This document shows positions 1 to 7,611 of a stretch of 50,561 nucleotides of DNA, one piece after another. Position numbers and translations under genes: made by a program. Each line of letters starts with the position of its first letter. Position 1 is the stretch's first letter. Below the pieces are notes generated by a model, which did not search any database, was not told the origin of the DNA, and saw only the letters and a program-made list of their open reading frames with translations. The stretch is from Symbiobacteriaceae bacterium (GTDB lineage: Bacteria > Bacillota > Sulfobacillia > Symbiobacteriales > Symbiobacteriaceae), in the NCBI GenBank assembly GCA_029239785.1, contig JARBUG010000016.1:1-50561 (forward strand), in the 5' to 3' direction.

Positions 1-651
1 GCTGTTAAACTGCAGGATGCGACCGACCTCCCCATTCCCCACGTCGAAGACCACGAACGCAGAGCCGTCCAGCGTACCGCCATCGCAGATCGGCCAAAGC
101 CCAGACCGCTTCAGCGGGTCCTTGGTGTTAAACACCGCCGAGCGCTGGAACGGGTTCTCCCCCCGGTACCAGACTCGCTGCCCGTCGTTGGTGCCCAGGT
201 CGATGAGGGTCAGGTCGGTGTCGGCCCAGTCCAGACCCAGCAGGTCGTAGCTGCCGTGCAGGCTGGCAAAGTGGCAGCTGCGCCAGTGGTAGCTGCCGAA
301 GACGGTGAGCATGGGCCAGTCCTCGTGCCGGTACGCCGACAGCCACGTGGAGAGATCGGTGGCATCGGCCAGGGCGCCCGGGGCCCGGGCGCCGCCGGCA
401 TCCGCGGTGCCCTCGGCCTCGGTCCCCCCCTGCGGCCCGAGCTCCCCCTGCCCCACCACCGGCAGAGCCACCCACCCTAACCCGGCCATGACCTTGTCCA
501 GCGCAGCCCGGTCCACCCCCGCCATCGTCGCCAGTTCACGCTTCGTCTCCGCCAAAACCTCTGCTCGCCCCCGGGGCGCCCCGGCCCCGGCTGTTAACGC
601 GCACAAAAACCAGGCAGCGCAAGCAACAAGCCCCACCATCTGCCGCTTCAT
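1..651 (-). CDS. Secreted protein of unknown function, C-terminus outside window
   Basis: The frame is open from an ATG at 651 to the left edge, giving 217 residues with no stop. It begins with Lys/Arg and a hydrophobic stretch of about 17 residues followed by small residues, which reads as a Sec signal peptide, so the protein is probably exported. The mature part mentions Trp/Tyr/Asp-rich segments (around residues 100-217) resembling a beta-rich extracellular fold, but I recognise no family. A GGGGAGGGG stretch lies upstream of the ATG, and a strong promoter sits just upstream (-10 at 685-690, -35 at 708-713). The long plus-strand reading across this interval is the antisense shadow. Function is unknown; the call of a real gene rests on the promoter, start and signal peptide. 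Confidence 0.7.
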   Translation of the reverse strand, partial: MKRQMVGLVACAAWFLCALTAGAGAPRGRAEVLAETKRELATMAGVDRAALDKVMAGLGWVALPVVGQGELGPQGGTEAEGTADAGGARAPGALADATDLSTWLSAYRHEDWPMLTVFGSYHWRSCHFASLHGSYDLLGLDWADTDLTLIDLGTNDGQRVWYRGENPFQRSAVFNTKDPLKRSGLWPICDGGTLDGSAFVVFDVGNGEVGRILQFNS

Positions 652-684
652 GCGGAGGCCCCTCCCCACGGAACATATGCCCCC

Positions 685-713
685 ACCATACGCTTGCTAC
701 CATATTTTGTCAA
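685..713 (-). promoter_or_regulatory. Vegetative promoter of the left-edge secreted-protein gene
   Basis: Read on the minus strand, a perfect TTGACA (708-713) is followed after 17 bases by TATGGT (685-690). The expected transcription start near 678 leaves a leader of about 27 bases before the ATG at 651. It is divergent from the TetM-like gene's promoter at 764-772. Confidence 0.75.
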
Positions 714-763
714 TGGCAGGCAACCCGCTGCCGCCGTTTCTTCTCCGGGCGAACCGCCCAAGC

Positions 764-772
764 TGTTATAAT
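764..772 (+). promoter_or_regulatory. Extended -10 promoter of the TetM-like gene
   Basis: The consensus hexamer TATAAT (767-772) is preceded by TG at 764-765, the extended -10 motif, and no good -35 is seen at 16-18 bases upstream. The start would be near 779, so the leader before the TTG codon at 809 is only about 30 bases. There is no room for the long attenuating leader peptide known from transposon-borne tet(M). Confidence 0.65.
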
Positions 773-808
773 GGGACCAGCGCCCGAACGCGGGAGGTCA
801 ATCACACC

Positions 809-2752
809 TTGATACGCAACGTAGGCCTGCTTGCCCACGTCGACGCAGGCAAAACCACCACCACAGAACAAATGCTCTACGCAACCGGCCGCATTCGCAC
901 CGCCGGCAGCGTCGACGCCGGCACCGCCCAAACCGACTACCTCGACGTCGAGCGGGAACGGGGCATCTCTGTCCGCATGGCCACCACCGTGCTGCCCTGG
1001 AAAGGCTGCGACATCAACCTCGTTGACACCCCCGGACACGTCGACTTCGTCGCCGAAGTCGAACGCTCGCTTCAGGTGCTGGATGGTGCCGTGCTCATCA
1101 TCTCCGCGGCCGAAGGGGTCCAGGCCCACACGGAAACCCTGTGGCACGCCCTGCGCCGGCGCAGCCTGCCCACCCTGCTCTTCATCAACAAAACCGACCG
1201 GATGGGCGCCGACGTACCCGCCGTCCTGGCCGAGGTCGCCTCGGGCCTGACCGACCGGGCCGTTCCGCTCGACCTGCCCCCGGCCGCCCTGGCCGACCGG
1301 CTGGCCGAGTTCGACGAGCCCACCCTCGAGCGCTTCGTCCAGACCGGCTCGGTCGACCCCGCCTTCCTGCGTGAGCGGCTCGTCGCCCTGGCCCGGGCAG
1401 GTCAGGCCTTCCCCGTGCTCACCGGCGCCGCCCTGCGGGGCGCCGGCATTCGCGACCTCCTGGACGCCATCGTCGAATTCCTCCCCCCGCCCACGGCCAC
1501 CCCGCCCGAGGCGCCCCTGGCCGGGGTCGTCTTCAAGCTCGACCGCGACCCCGCCATGGGCCGGGTCGCTTACGTCCGCCTATACAGCGGGCGTCTGCGC
1601 AACCGCGACACCGTCCTCAACGCCACCCGGGGCGAAGAAGCCAAAGTCAGCCAGATCCGCAAAATGTACGCCCGCCACCACGAAGATATCGGCGCCATCG
1701 GCGCCGGCGATATTGCAGCCCTGTGCGGCCTGGGCGCCGTCCGGGTCGGCGACGTGCTGCTCGGGGCGGGGGCCGGACCCGGCGCCTCGGCTGGAGTCCT
1801 CACCGCCACCGGAGGCCCCGCCGCCCTCATCCCCCCGGTCGACCGCATCGCCGAGCCCGTCCTCAGCGTCCGGGTCCACCCCGAGTCCCCCGCCGACCTC
1901 CCCCGCCTCGTCCAGGCCCTCCAGGACCTCACCGACGAAGACCCCCTCCTCGACGTCCAGTGGCACCCCGAAATCCGGGAACTCCAAGTCAAAGTCATGG
2001 GCGCCATCCAAATCGAAGTCCTGGGCAGCCTCCTCCGCACCCGCTTCGGCCTGGGCGCCCGGTTCGACCCGCCCTCGGTCATCTACCGGGAAACCCCCAC
2101 GCAGTCGGGCGAAGGCTTCGTCGCCTACACCATGCCCAAGCCCTGCTGGGCCATTCTCCGCTTCGCCATCGAGCCCGGCGCCCGGGGCAGCGGGCTTCAG
2201 TACAAGTCCATCGTCAACGCCAACCGCCTGCTCCCCTCCTACCAGCGGGAAGTCGAAAAGCGGGTCCCCGAAGCGCTCCAGCAAGGCCTTCTGGGCTGGC
2301 AGGTCACCGACCTCAAAGTCACCCTCAGCGACGGTGAACACCACATCTACCACACCCATCCCCTCGACTGGTTCGTCGCGACCCCCATGGGCATCATGGA
2401 CGGCCTGGTCAACACGGGCACCACGCTCCTGGAGCCCATCTACGCCTTCCGCATCACCGTGCCAGATGACCTCGGCGGCAAGGTTCTCGGCGACCTGCTC
2501 GCCATGCGGGCCGAGTTCGACGGGCCGGTCGTCGCCGGCGGACGGTTCACCGTGTCGGGCACCATGCCCGTCGCCACATCCCTCGCATATCCCATCCGGC
2601 TCGCCTCCCTCTCCAGTGGCCGCGGCATCATCAACGTCCGCTTCGACGGCTACCGCCCCGCTCCCCCCGACGTCAAGGCCACCCGCGAGCGCATCGGCGT
2701 CAACCCGCTCGACCGCTCCAAGTACATCCTCAGCGTACGGGGCGCCTTATAA
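809..2752 (+). CDS. TetM/TetO-type ribosomal protection GTPase
   Basis: The product (647 residues, close to the 639 of TetM) is an EF-G-like translational GTPase of the TetM/TetO subfamily, which removes tetracycline from the ribosome. The start is TTG at 809, placed by a GGGAGG ribosome site about 10 bases upstream and by the N-terminus aligning with TetM; the open frame upstream to 305 is antisense to the secreted gene. G-motifs are complete: AHVDAGKTT (residues 9-17), RGIS (51-54), DTPGHVDF (73-80) and NKTD (127-130). Domains II to V follow, with the EF-G-like domain IV in the last third. Nothing mobile surrounds it, so it looks like a chromosomal lineage gene. Whether it gives tetracycline resistance or has a housekeeping role in ribosome rescue cannot be told from sequence. 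Confidence 0.88.
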   Translation: MIRNVGLLAHVDAGKTTTTEQMLYATGRIRTAGSVDAGTAQTDYLDVERERGISVRMATTVLPWKGCDINLVDTPGHVDFVAEVERSLQVLDGAVLIISAAEGVQAHTETLWHALRRRSLPTLLFINKTDRMGADVPAVLAEVASGLTDRAVPLDLPPAALADRLAEFDEPTLERFVQTGSVDPAFLRERLVALARAGQAFPVLTGAALRGAGIRDLLDAIVEFLPPPTATPPEAPLAGVVFKLDRDPAMGRVAYVRLYSGRLRNRDTVLNATRGEEAKVSQIRKMYARHHEDIGAIGAGDIAALCGLGAVRVGDVLLGAGAGPGASAGVLTATGGPAALIPPVDRIAEPVLSVRVHPESPADLPRLVQALQDLTDEDPLLDVQWHPEIRELQVKVMGAIQIEVLGSLLRTRFGLGARFDPPSVIYRETPTQSGEGFVAYTMPKPCWAILRFAIEPGARGSGLQYKSIVNANRLLPSYQREVEKRVPEALQQGLLGWQVTDLKVTLSDGEHHIYHTHPLDWFVATPMGIMDGLVNTGTTLLEPIYAFRITVPDDLGGKVLGDLLAMRAEFDGPVVAGGRFTVSGTMPVATSLAYPIRLASLSSGRGIINVRFDGYRPAPPDVKATRERIGVNPLDRSKYILSVRGAL

Positions 2753-2766
2753 CCGCAACAAAAAAA

Positions 2767-2800
2767 GGGCAGGACCTTTCACTGTAGGTCCTGCCCGCTT
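2767..2800. terminator. Bidirectional intrinsic terminator
   Basis: A 10-bp perfect stem (GGGCAGGACC at 2767-2776 with its complement at 2787-2796) sits between the convergent TetM-like gene and the copper-amine-oxidase-domain gene. It has GCTTTCTTT on the right and a run of seven A on the left, so it serves both strands. Confidence 0.85.
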
Positions 2801-2803
2801 TCT

Positions 2804-3526
2804 TTACTGCTTGATGATGTCGATGCTGCCATCCAGATCAGCCCGCTGGGTCAGCCCGAGAATCGTCGTCACCGCTTCGGCGGAGATCAGCGTCCGGCCG
2901 TTCCGCAGCAGCGGGGCTTTGGCCATCGGCAGCATGTTCCGCACCAGATAGTAATGGCCGTTCTCGTTCATCTCCGCCTTCGCTTCCCCAATCGTGAAGG
3001 CAGCGGTGCGATCCGCCATGGTCACCAGCACGGTCTGCGTCTTCGCATCCCACTCCACCGAACCGCCCGCCGCTTCAACGATTCCCCGCAGCGGCAGCAT
3101 CAGCACCCCATTCTCCACCACGGCGCCCTGATCGAGCTTCAGCATCTTGCCCAGTACCGTAAAGCTCACGGGTTCGCTATAAGCGGCCGATACGTCCATT
3201 CCCAACACGTCGACCTCAATCTGCGGCACCATCCGGAAGGAGATGCCCGTGAACTCCTTGCCCGTCACGAGCACCTTTTGCCCCACCATCGCCTTGTAGG
3301 TCTGGTCGTCGCCGCCCATCAGGCCCCAGCCGCCAACTGTGTAAAAGCCGCCTTCCAGCTCGCTATATTCCAGCGTGCCCTCCAGGCTGATGCGGCCGTC
3401 CGCCTGCACCGCCGGCGTTGCCCGCAGTTGTTCCTTTTCACCCTCCGCCGCCAGGGCGGTGCCCGCAACGGTCAGCAGCAGCGACAGCGCAGTTGCAGCA
3501 GTAACCACAGAACGCTTTGTAAACAT
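2804..3526 (-). CDS. Secreted protein with copper amine oxidase N-terminal-like domain
   Basis: This is a 240-residue protein with a clear signal peptide (basic start, hydrophobic core, cleavage after ALA near residue 27). The C-terminal half, about residues 130-235, carries the Cu_amine_oxidN1 type stalk repeat: the VLMLPLRGIVEAAGG segment followed by an EWDAKTQTVLVT segment and a final segment with NGRTLIS. This domain is common in exported Firmicutes proteins, has no catalytic role of its own, and probably serves in envelope attachment. The middle region is beta-rich and unrecognised. The ATG is preceded by GGGGAGGA at good spacing. It shares direction with the GH43 gene upstream but the 87-base gap contains a palindrome, so I do not assume one transcript. 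Confidence 0.8.
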   Translation of the reverse strand: MFTKRSVVTAATALSLLLTVAGTALAAEGEKEQLRATPAVQADGRISLEGTLEYSELEGGFYTVGGWGLMGGDDQTYKAMVGQKVLVTGKEFTGISFRMVPQIEVDVLGMDVSAAYSEPVSFTVLGKMLKLDQGAVVENGVLMLPLRGIVEAAGGSVEWDAKTQTVLVTMADRTAAFTIGEAKAEMNENGHYYLVRNMLPMAKAPLLRNGRTLISAEAVTTILGLTQRADLDGSIDIIKQ

Positions 3527-3562
3527 GGTATCCTCCCCTAATCGCTCTTGCGTAATGTTTTC

Positions 3563-3576
3563 GAAGTGGCCACTTC
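3563..3576. promoter_or_regulatory. 14-bp perfect palindrome upstream of the copper-amine-oxidase-domain gene
   Basis: GAAGTGGCCACTTC is a perfect dyad 37 bases upstream of the start codon at 3526 and 38 bases after the GH43 stop. It has no T-run, so it looks more like a protein-binding site than a terminator. The binding factor is unknown. Confidence 0.35.
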
Positions 3577-3613
3577 TGCCATTACTGACGGGGAGCCATG
3601 ACGTTAGGTTTCA

Positions 3614-5665
3614 TCAATGCCAGCGAACCGCTCGGATGCTGTCAAATTCGACCTGGCCATTCTCCAGCAGCAGGCCCGGCTGGCCCTGGGCCAGCTCGAA
3701 CCTGCGTTGCTGCACCAGCTTTCCATCAAAATAGATGTTGAAGGCAAATCCGTCCTTGACGACCCGGATGGTGTGATACTCCCCCAGCCCCAGAGGTTGG
3801 TCGAACAGCGTCTTCAGGTCGACGGTTTCCAGCGCCACAGCCTTGCCCCGCACCACCGCCTGCGACGTCAGCGTGTCATGCTGCGCATCGATGATGACGC
3901 GGGCATAGTTCTTCTGGTCATAGTAGGCTGCGTAGATGCCGGGGCGGGCGCCCTGGTTCAGTGGGCGGAAGCTGACCGTGAACTCGTAGGTCTGCCACTG
4001 GCGGCTGCCCCGGAAGGCCCGGGCGCCGACTCCAACATCGCCCGGCCCCACCCCTCCGCCAGCTCCGGCACCCGCGACCTCGCCGACCAGGGCCCCATTT
4101 TCCACCCGCCACTCGCCAGTCCGCTTCGTCCCATCGCCAGCCTCTCCCCAGTGCGAGCCGCCCCGGGCAAAGAAGTCCTCCCAGCCCTCCGTCAGCGTAA
4201 CCCCGTCAAACTCGGCGGCGGCGCCCTCGGTCACCACCCCAATCCGCCCCTCACCCTTCAGCGTCACATGCCAGACACCGACCAGTCGCCCATCCACCCG
4301 GAGTTCGACCAGTGGCCCATTCTTCACCGCCACAATCTGATGCCACACCTCCGGCCGGAGTTGATCATCCAACTTGTACCGCGCCTGCGCGCCGCCCGCC
4401 GACGCCACCAACTCCTTCGCCGGCCAGTCGATCATCACCGTCGCCTCGTCGGACAGCAACATCCCCGCGGCGCCTCCGCCGCCGGGCAGCTGCCTCACGT
4501 TCACCTCGGCCACATAACCCGATGCGTCACCGGGCGCAACGGCCCCGCCCTTCGCAGTCATCACCGCCCGCGCACCGCCCTCGGCCTTCGCCTGGCGCAG
4601 CACACCCCCAGTTACAGACCATGCCCCGCCCGAGGTCTTCCAGTCCCGGCTCAGTTCCGCCCCGTCGAACAAATCCCGGACCATGGGCAGCGCCGGCGCC
4701 ACCTGCTCCCCCTGGCCCGGGGCGCCCGGCAGCCAGAACCGGTCCTGCCCCCACATCACCGGATCGATGCGCAGCCAGCGGTCCCACGTCTCCCGGGTAA
4801 TGCCCCGGGCGTGGTAGATCGTCCAGTCGTCCAGATTATTGGGCGCCTTCACCCAGTCCGCCCCGCCCGGCCCACTGATGCGGTCCTCCACGGACTTCAG
4901 CACCCGGTCAAACTTGGTCCACGGTGCTCTCACGGGCTGGTCCGCCACCAAATACGCCCCGCCATATGAATCATTCTCGTACGCAGCGCCACTGTATTGA
5001 TTGTAGAACCGCCCATCCCGTTCCAGCAGCGCCGGCGCCTCCAAAATGCACCGGTACTTGCACGCCCAGCCCTCCGGGCCGGCCACAAAGCTCATCCGGC
5101 CCGCCAACTGTCCCATGCCTGCCAACTCATCCACCACGGTCCCGTTGCCAGAGCAATCATATGGCAGCTGGCCGCACTCCTGCGTCCAGTACAAATACGC
5201 CCGCCCCTGGCTGTCCATGAAGTACTCCCCGTCGTAGGAATACTTCTCCGTGAGGGTCGCCTGCTGCACGAACGGCCCGGTCGGGCTTTCGCTGGTGTAC
5301 AGCCGCACCCGCCGGCTCCCCTCGGCCATGCCGTGCTGCACCGTCGAGGCATACGCGTAGAACGTGCCGTTCTTATAGACCACGCTCGGCGCCCAACAAT
5401 TGGACTGCTCCTCCATCATCGGCCCGACCAGCGTCCACTTCACCAGGTCCGTCGACTTCAACACCAGGCACGGGTCGCCGGTTACATACGCGTAGTACTC
5501 CCCGTTAAACTTGACCGCCGTCGGGTCCGGCGCCTCGGGCAGGTTGTCCTTCGTACCCGCGTAGACCGGGTTCGCGAAGGTGCTCAGCTTCAGTTCCTTG
5601 GGCGCCCCGGTACAGCCAGACAGCAGCAGCACTGCCATGATGATGACAACAAAGGTCTGCTTCAA
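3614..5665 (-). CDS. Lipoprotein glycoside hydrolase family 43-like, with C-terminal beta-sandwich domains
   Basis: A 683-residue lipoprotein: the N-terminus has a hydrophobic segment ending in LLSGC (Cys18), a lipobox, so the enzyme should be anchored on the outer face of the membrane. Residues about 30-310 form a five-bladed propeller typical of GH43 (arabinanases and xylosidases). The expected catalytic residues are present: Asp47 in APDPTAV as base, Asp145 in SYDGEYF as pKa modulator, and Glu209 in LEAPALL as acid. The rest contains two concanavalin-like beta-sandwich segments (about 335-500 and 505-683), of the type found after glycosidases. The TTG start follows GGAGGC at suitable spacing. 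Substrate is probably arabinan or a related hemicellulose, but this cannot be fixed. No sugar transporter or other glycosidase lies nearby. Confidence 0.82.
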   Translation of the reverse strand: MKQTFVVIIMAVLLLSGCTGAPKELKLSTFANPVYAGTKDNLPEAPDPTAVKFNGEYYAYVTGDPCLVLKSTDLVKWTLVGPMMEEQSNCWAPSVVYKNGTFYAYASTVQHGMAEGSRRVRLYTSESPTGPFVQQATLTEKYSYDGEYFMDSQGRAYLYWTQECGQLPYDCSGNGTVVDELAGMGQLAGRMSFVAGPEGWACKYRCILEAPALLERDGRFYNQYSGAAYENDSYGGAYLVADQPVRAPWTKFDRVLKSVEDRISGPGGADWVKAPNNLDDWTIYHARGITRETWDRWLRIDPVMWGQDRFWLPGAPGQGEQVAPALPMVRDLFDGAELSRDWKTSGGAWSVTGGVLRQAKAEGGARAVMTAKGGAVAPGDASGYVAEVNVRQLPGGGGAAGMLLSDEATVMIDWPAKELVASAGGAQARYKLDDQLRPEVWHQIVAVKNGPLVELRVDGRLVGVWHVTLKGEGRIGVVTEGAAAEFDGVTLTEGWEDFFARGGSHWGEAGDGTKRTGEWRVENGALVGEVAGAGAGGGVGPGDVGVGARAFRGSRQWQTYEFTVSFRPLNQGARPGIYAAYYDQKNYARVIIDAQHDTLTSQAVVRGKAVALETVDLKTLFDQPLGLGEYHTIRVVKDGFAFNIYFDGKLVQQRRFELAQGQPGLLLENGQVEFDSIRAVRWH

Positions 5666-5694
5666 CGAAATGCCTCCACGACTGATATGGCTCC

Positions 5695-5722
5695 ATTATA
5701 TCGCCCGGACAGATTGCATCAA
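5695..5722 (-). promoter_or_regulatory. Promoter of the GH43 lipoprotein gene
   Basis: On the minus strand TTGATG (5717-5722) and a perfect TATAAT (5695-5700) are separated by 16 bases. The start codon at 5665 lies about 25 bases after the expected transcription start. Confidence 0.7.
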
Positions 5723-5801
5723 ACCAAACAGTCCGGGGCCAGGACCTGTGACACCTGCTACACTAAAGTCAAGGACGCGCTATTCGGAAAGGAGCCCCGC
5801 C

Positions 5802-6749
5802 ATGACCTTCACCATCCGACCCTTCGCCGATGACTTCGCCGAAGTCGCCAGCCTGCTCAACGCCGTCAACCCCGACCCCATCACGCCAGATGCACTGAGA
5901 GCCAGCCACGCCCGCTTCCCCGCCGACGGCGTCCGCTACCGGGCCGTCGCCGTCACCCCTACCGGCGACGTCATCGGCTATGCCAACACCTTTCACATGC
6001 CGCACATGAAGGACGGCTACTTCTGGCTCACCCTCATCACCCGCCCCGATGCCCGGCTACAGGGCGTCGCCACCGCCCTTCTCGCCCACGCAGAGCCCTG
6101 GGTCGGTGCCCACGGCGGCACCTGCATCGGAACCGGCGTGCCCGATGATGACCGCATCGCCCTTACCTTCGGCACAGGGCGGGGCTTCCACATCCAATCG
6201 ATCCAGCTTGAATCACGCCTTACCGTTCCCACCTTCGACGAAACACCCTGGGCGCCCGCCATCGACAACGTCGCACAAAGCGGCATCCGCTTCTTCACCC
6301 TCGCCGACCGTCCCGGCGATGAGACCATCCGCAACCTCTACGAGCTTTACAAAACCACCGACCTCGACTCCCCCGGGTACATCGGGCTGCCTGCCGACCA
6401 GTACCCCAAGTTCGATCAGTGGTATGATGACATCTTCGGCGACGACCGCATCATTCCCGAAGGGGTAATCATCGCCGCCGATGGCGACCGCTTCATCGGC
6501 TGCACCATCCTCCAAAAAACCGGTGATGAGGGCGGACTCTACACCGAATACACCGGCGTCCTCCGGGAATACCGGGGTCACCAGATCGCCCTGGCGCTGA
6601 AGCTGCTCTCGGTCCGATTTGCCAAGCAGTACGGGGCGCCCTATATGACCACCAAGAACGACTCCACCAACGCCCCCATGCTCGCCATCAACGAGAAGAT
6701 GGGCTACGTAAAGACCAGCGGCCGGGCCTGGCTGCGCAAAGAGCTGTAA
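5802..6749 (+). CDS. GNAT-family N-acetyltransferase with two GNAT domains
   Basis: This 315-residue protein contains two GNAT folds in tandem. The first covers about residues 1-150, with an acceptor segment around [19 protein letters not shown], a degenerate form of the acetyl-CoA pyrophosphate loop. The second covers about 160-315, with [19 protein letters not shown] as the corresponding loop, then the [19 protein letters not shown] segment typical of the C-terminal part of GNATs. The ATG at 5802 is chosen because GGAAAGGAG precedes it; the open frame further left is antisense to the GH43 gene. Substrate is unknown. The gene is single, divergent from the GH43 gene, with the ABC ATPase gene 161 bases downstream. 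Confidence 0.85.
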   Translation: MTFTIRPFADDFAEVASLLNAVNPDPITPDALRASHARFPADGVRYRAVAVTPTGDVIGYANTFHMPHMKDGYFWLTLITRPDARLQGVATALLAHAEPWVGAHGGTCIGTGVPDDDRIALTFGTGRGFHIQSIQLESRLTVPTFDETPWAPAIDNVAQSGIRFFTLADRPGDETIRNLYELYKTTDLDSPGYIGLPADQYPKFDQWYDDIFGDDRIIPEGVIIAADGDRFIGCTILQKTGDEGGLYTEYTGVLREYRGHQIALALKLLSVRFAKQYGAPYMTTKNDSTNAPMLAINEKMGYVKTSGRAWLRKEL

Positions 6750-6910
6750 CCAACGCCGGGTGCGGCGCCGGCCGCCCCACCTCACGGGCCACCGCCACGC
6801 CTGTGCCGTTAGGCATAGCCCCAACCTTGTGCCCGCAGATACAGGCGCATAAATCTCCTTCCAGATATGCTCAAGATGAGCGATTACATCTGGTCAGGAG
6901 CGATAAACGA

Positions 6911-7594
6911 ATGTCTGAACAATGGCTGTTCCGCATGCAAGGCGTCTCCGTCAGCCACCGCCCCCCGGCCCGGCAGGTCGTCTCTGACCTCTCCCTCGAA
7001 GTAGCCGCCGGCGAAATCCTCGGGCTGCTCGGACCGGCCGGGTCCGGAAAGAGCACAATCCTGGGCCTCCTCGGCGGCAGCATCCATCCCACAACTGGCC
7101 ACATCCTACGGGCACAAAAGGAGACGGAACAACTCGTCCTCCTCGACGAGCCCTCCGTCTCCCCTGCATCACGCGAGGCCGGTGCTCTGCACGCCCACCT
7201 GCGCAACGTGGTCGGCGATGGCCGCGGTGCGGCGGTCATCGCCACAGCCCAAATCGGCCTGGCCCGGCAACTCTGCGACCGGGTCGCCGTGCTTCACCAG
7301 GGCCAACTCCTCCGCGTGACCACGCCCGATGCCCTGGCCGCCTACCTCGGCCAGTCCTACTACCGCATTCGGGTGCAGGGCCATCTCTCCCCTCGCATGC
7401 TGCTCGGGTTCGATGGCCTCTCACCCACGTTCACGCCGAACGGCGAAACCGTCCTGGTCGGGCCGCTCCCCGACATGTCGGCCCTCCACGGGGTATTGAA
7501 CCGAATCCAGAGCCTCTGTCTGCCACTCTCCGAAGCCAGGCTCCTGGACCCGCTCGAAGGCCTCATCCACGTCGCTCTGTCACGTCAGACCTGA
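6911..7594 (+). CDS. ABC-type ATPase lacking the helical domain and signature motif
   Basis: A 227-residue relative of ABC-2 type ATP-binding subunits. Walker A is intact (GPAGSGKST, near residues 37-45), and LVLLDEP (Walker B) is intact, but only about 25 residues separate the two where family members have about 110. The Q-loop, the helical subdomain and the LSGGQ signature are therefore absent. After Walker B the D-loop is replaced by SVSPAS, and the switch His of the H-loop is replaced by Gln (ATAQIG). The C-terminal segment common in drug-export ATPases ([13 protein letters not shown] and beyond) is kept. No permease gene is adjacent. The ATG has an AGGAG upstream. The frame is open throughout, so this is a clean in-frame loss, and it may be a decaying gene or a repurposed protein; transport ATPase activity is unlikely. 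Confidence 0.72.
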   Translation: MSEQWLFRMQGVSVSHRPPARQVVSDLSLEVAAGEILGLLGPAGSGKSTILGLLGGSIHPTTGHILRAQKETEQLVLLDEPSVSPASREAGALHAHLRNVVGDGRGAAVIATAQIGLARQLCDRVAVLHQGQLLRVTTPDALAAYLGQSYYRIRVQGHLSPRMLLGFDGLSPTFTPNGETVLVGPLPDMSALHGVLNRIQSLCLPLSEARLLDPLEGLIHVALSRQT

Positions 7595-7611
7595 GCCTCC
7601 GGCGCCAAAGA

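Noticed and set aside
305..808. Upstream extension of the TetM-like frame
   Set aside because: It is antisense to the secreted-protein gene and passes through both divergent promoters; the TetM-like N-terminus and ribosome site put the start at 809.
1371..2951. 526-codon plus-strand frame inside the TetM-like gene
   Set aside because: It has a Ser/Pro/Thr-biased composition typical of a frame-shifted shadow, and it reads through the bidirectional terminator.
6861..6893. CCAGAT/ATCTGG inverted repeat before the ABC ATPase gene
   Set aside because: The arms are only six bases, 21 bases apart, with no promoter placed beside them; likely chance.
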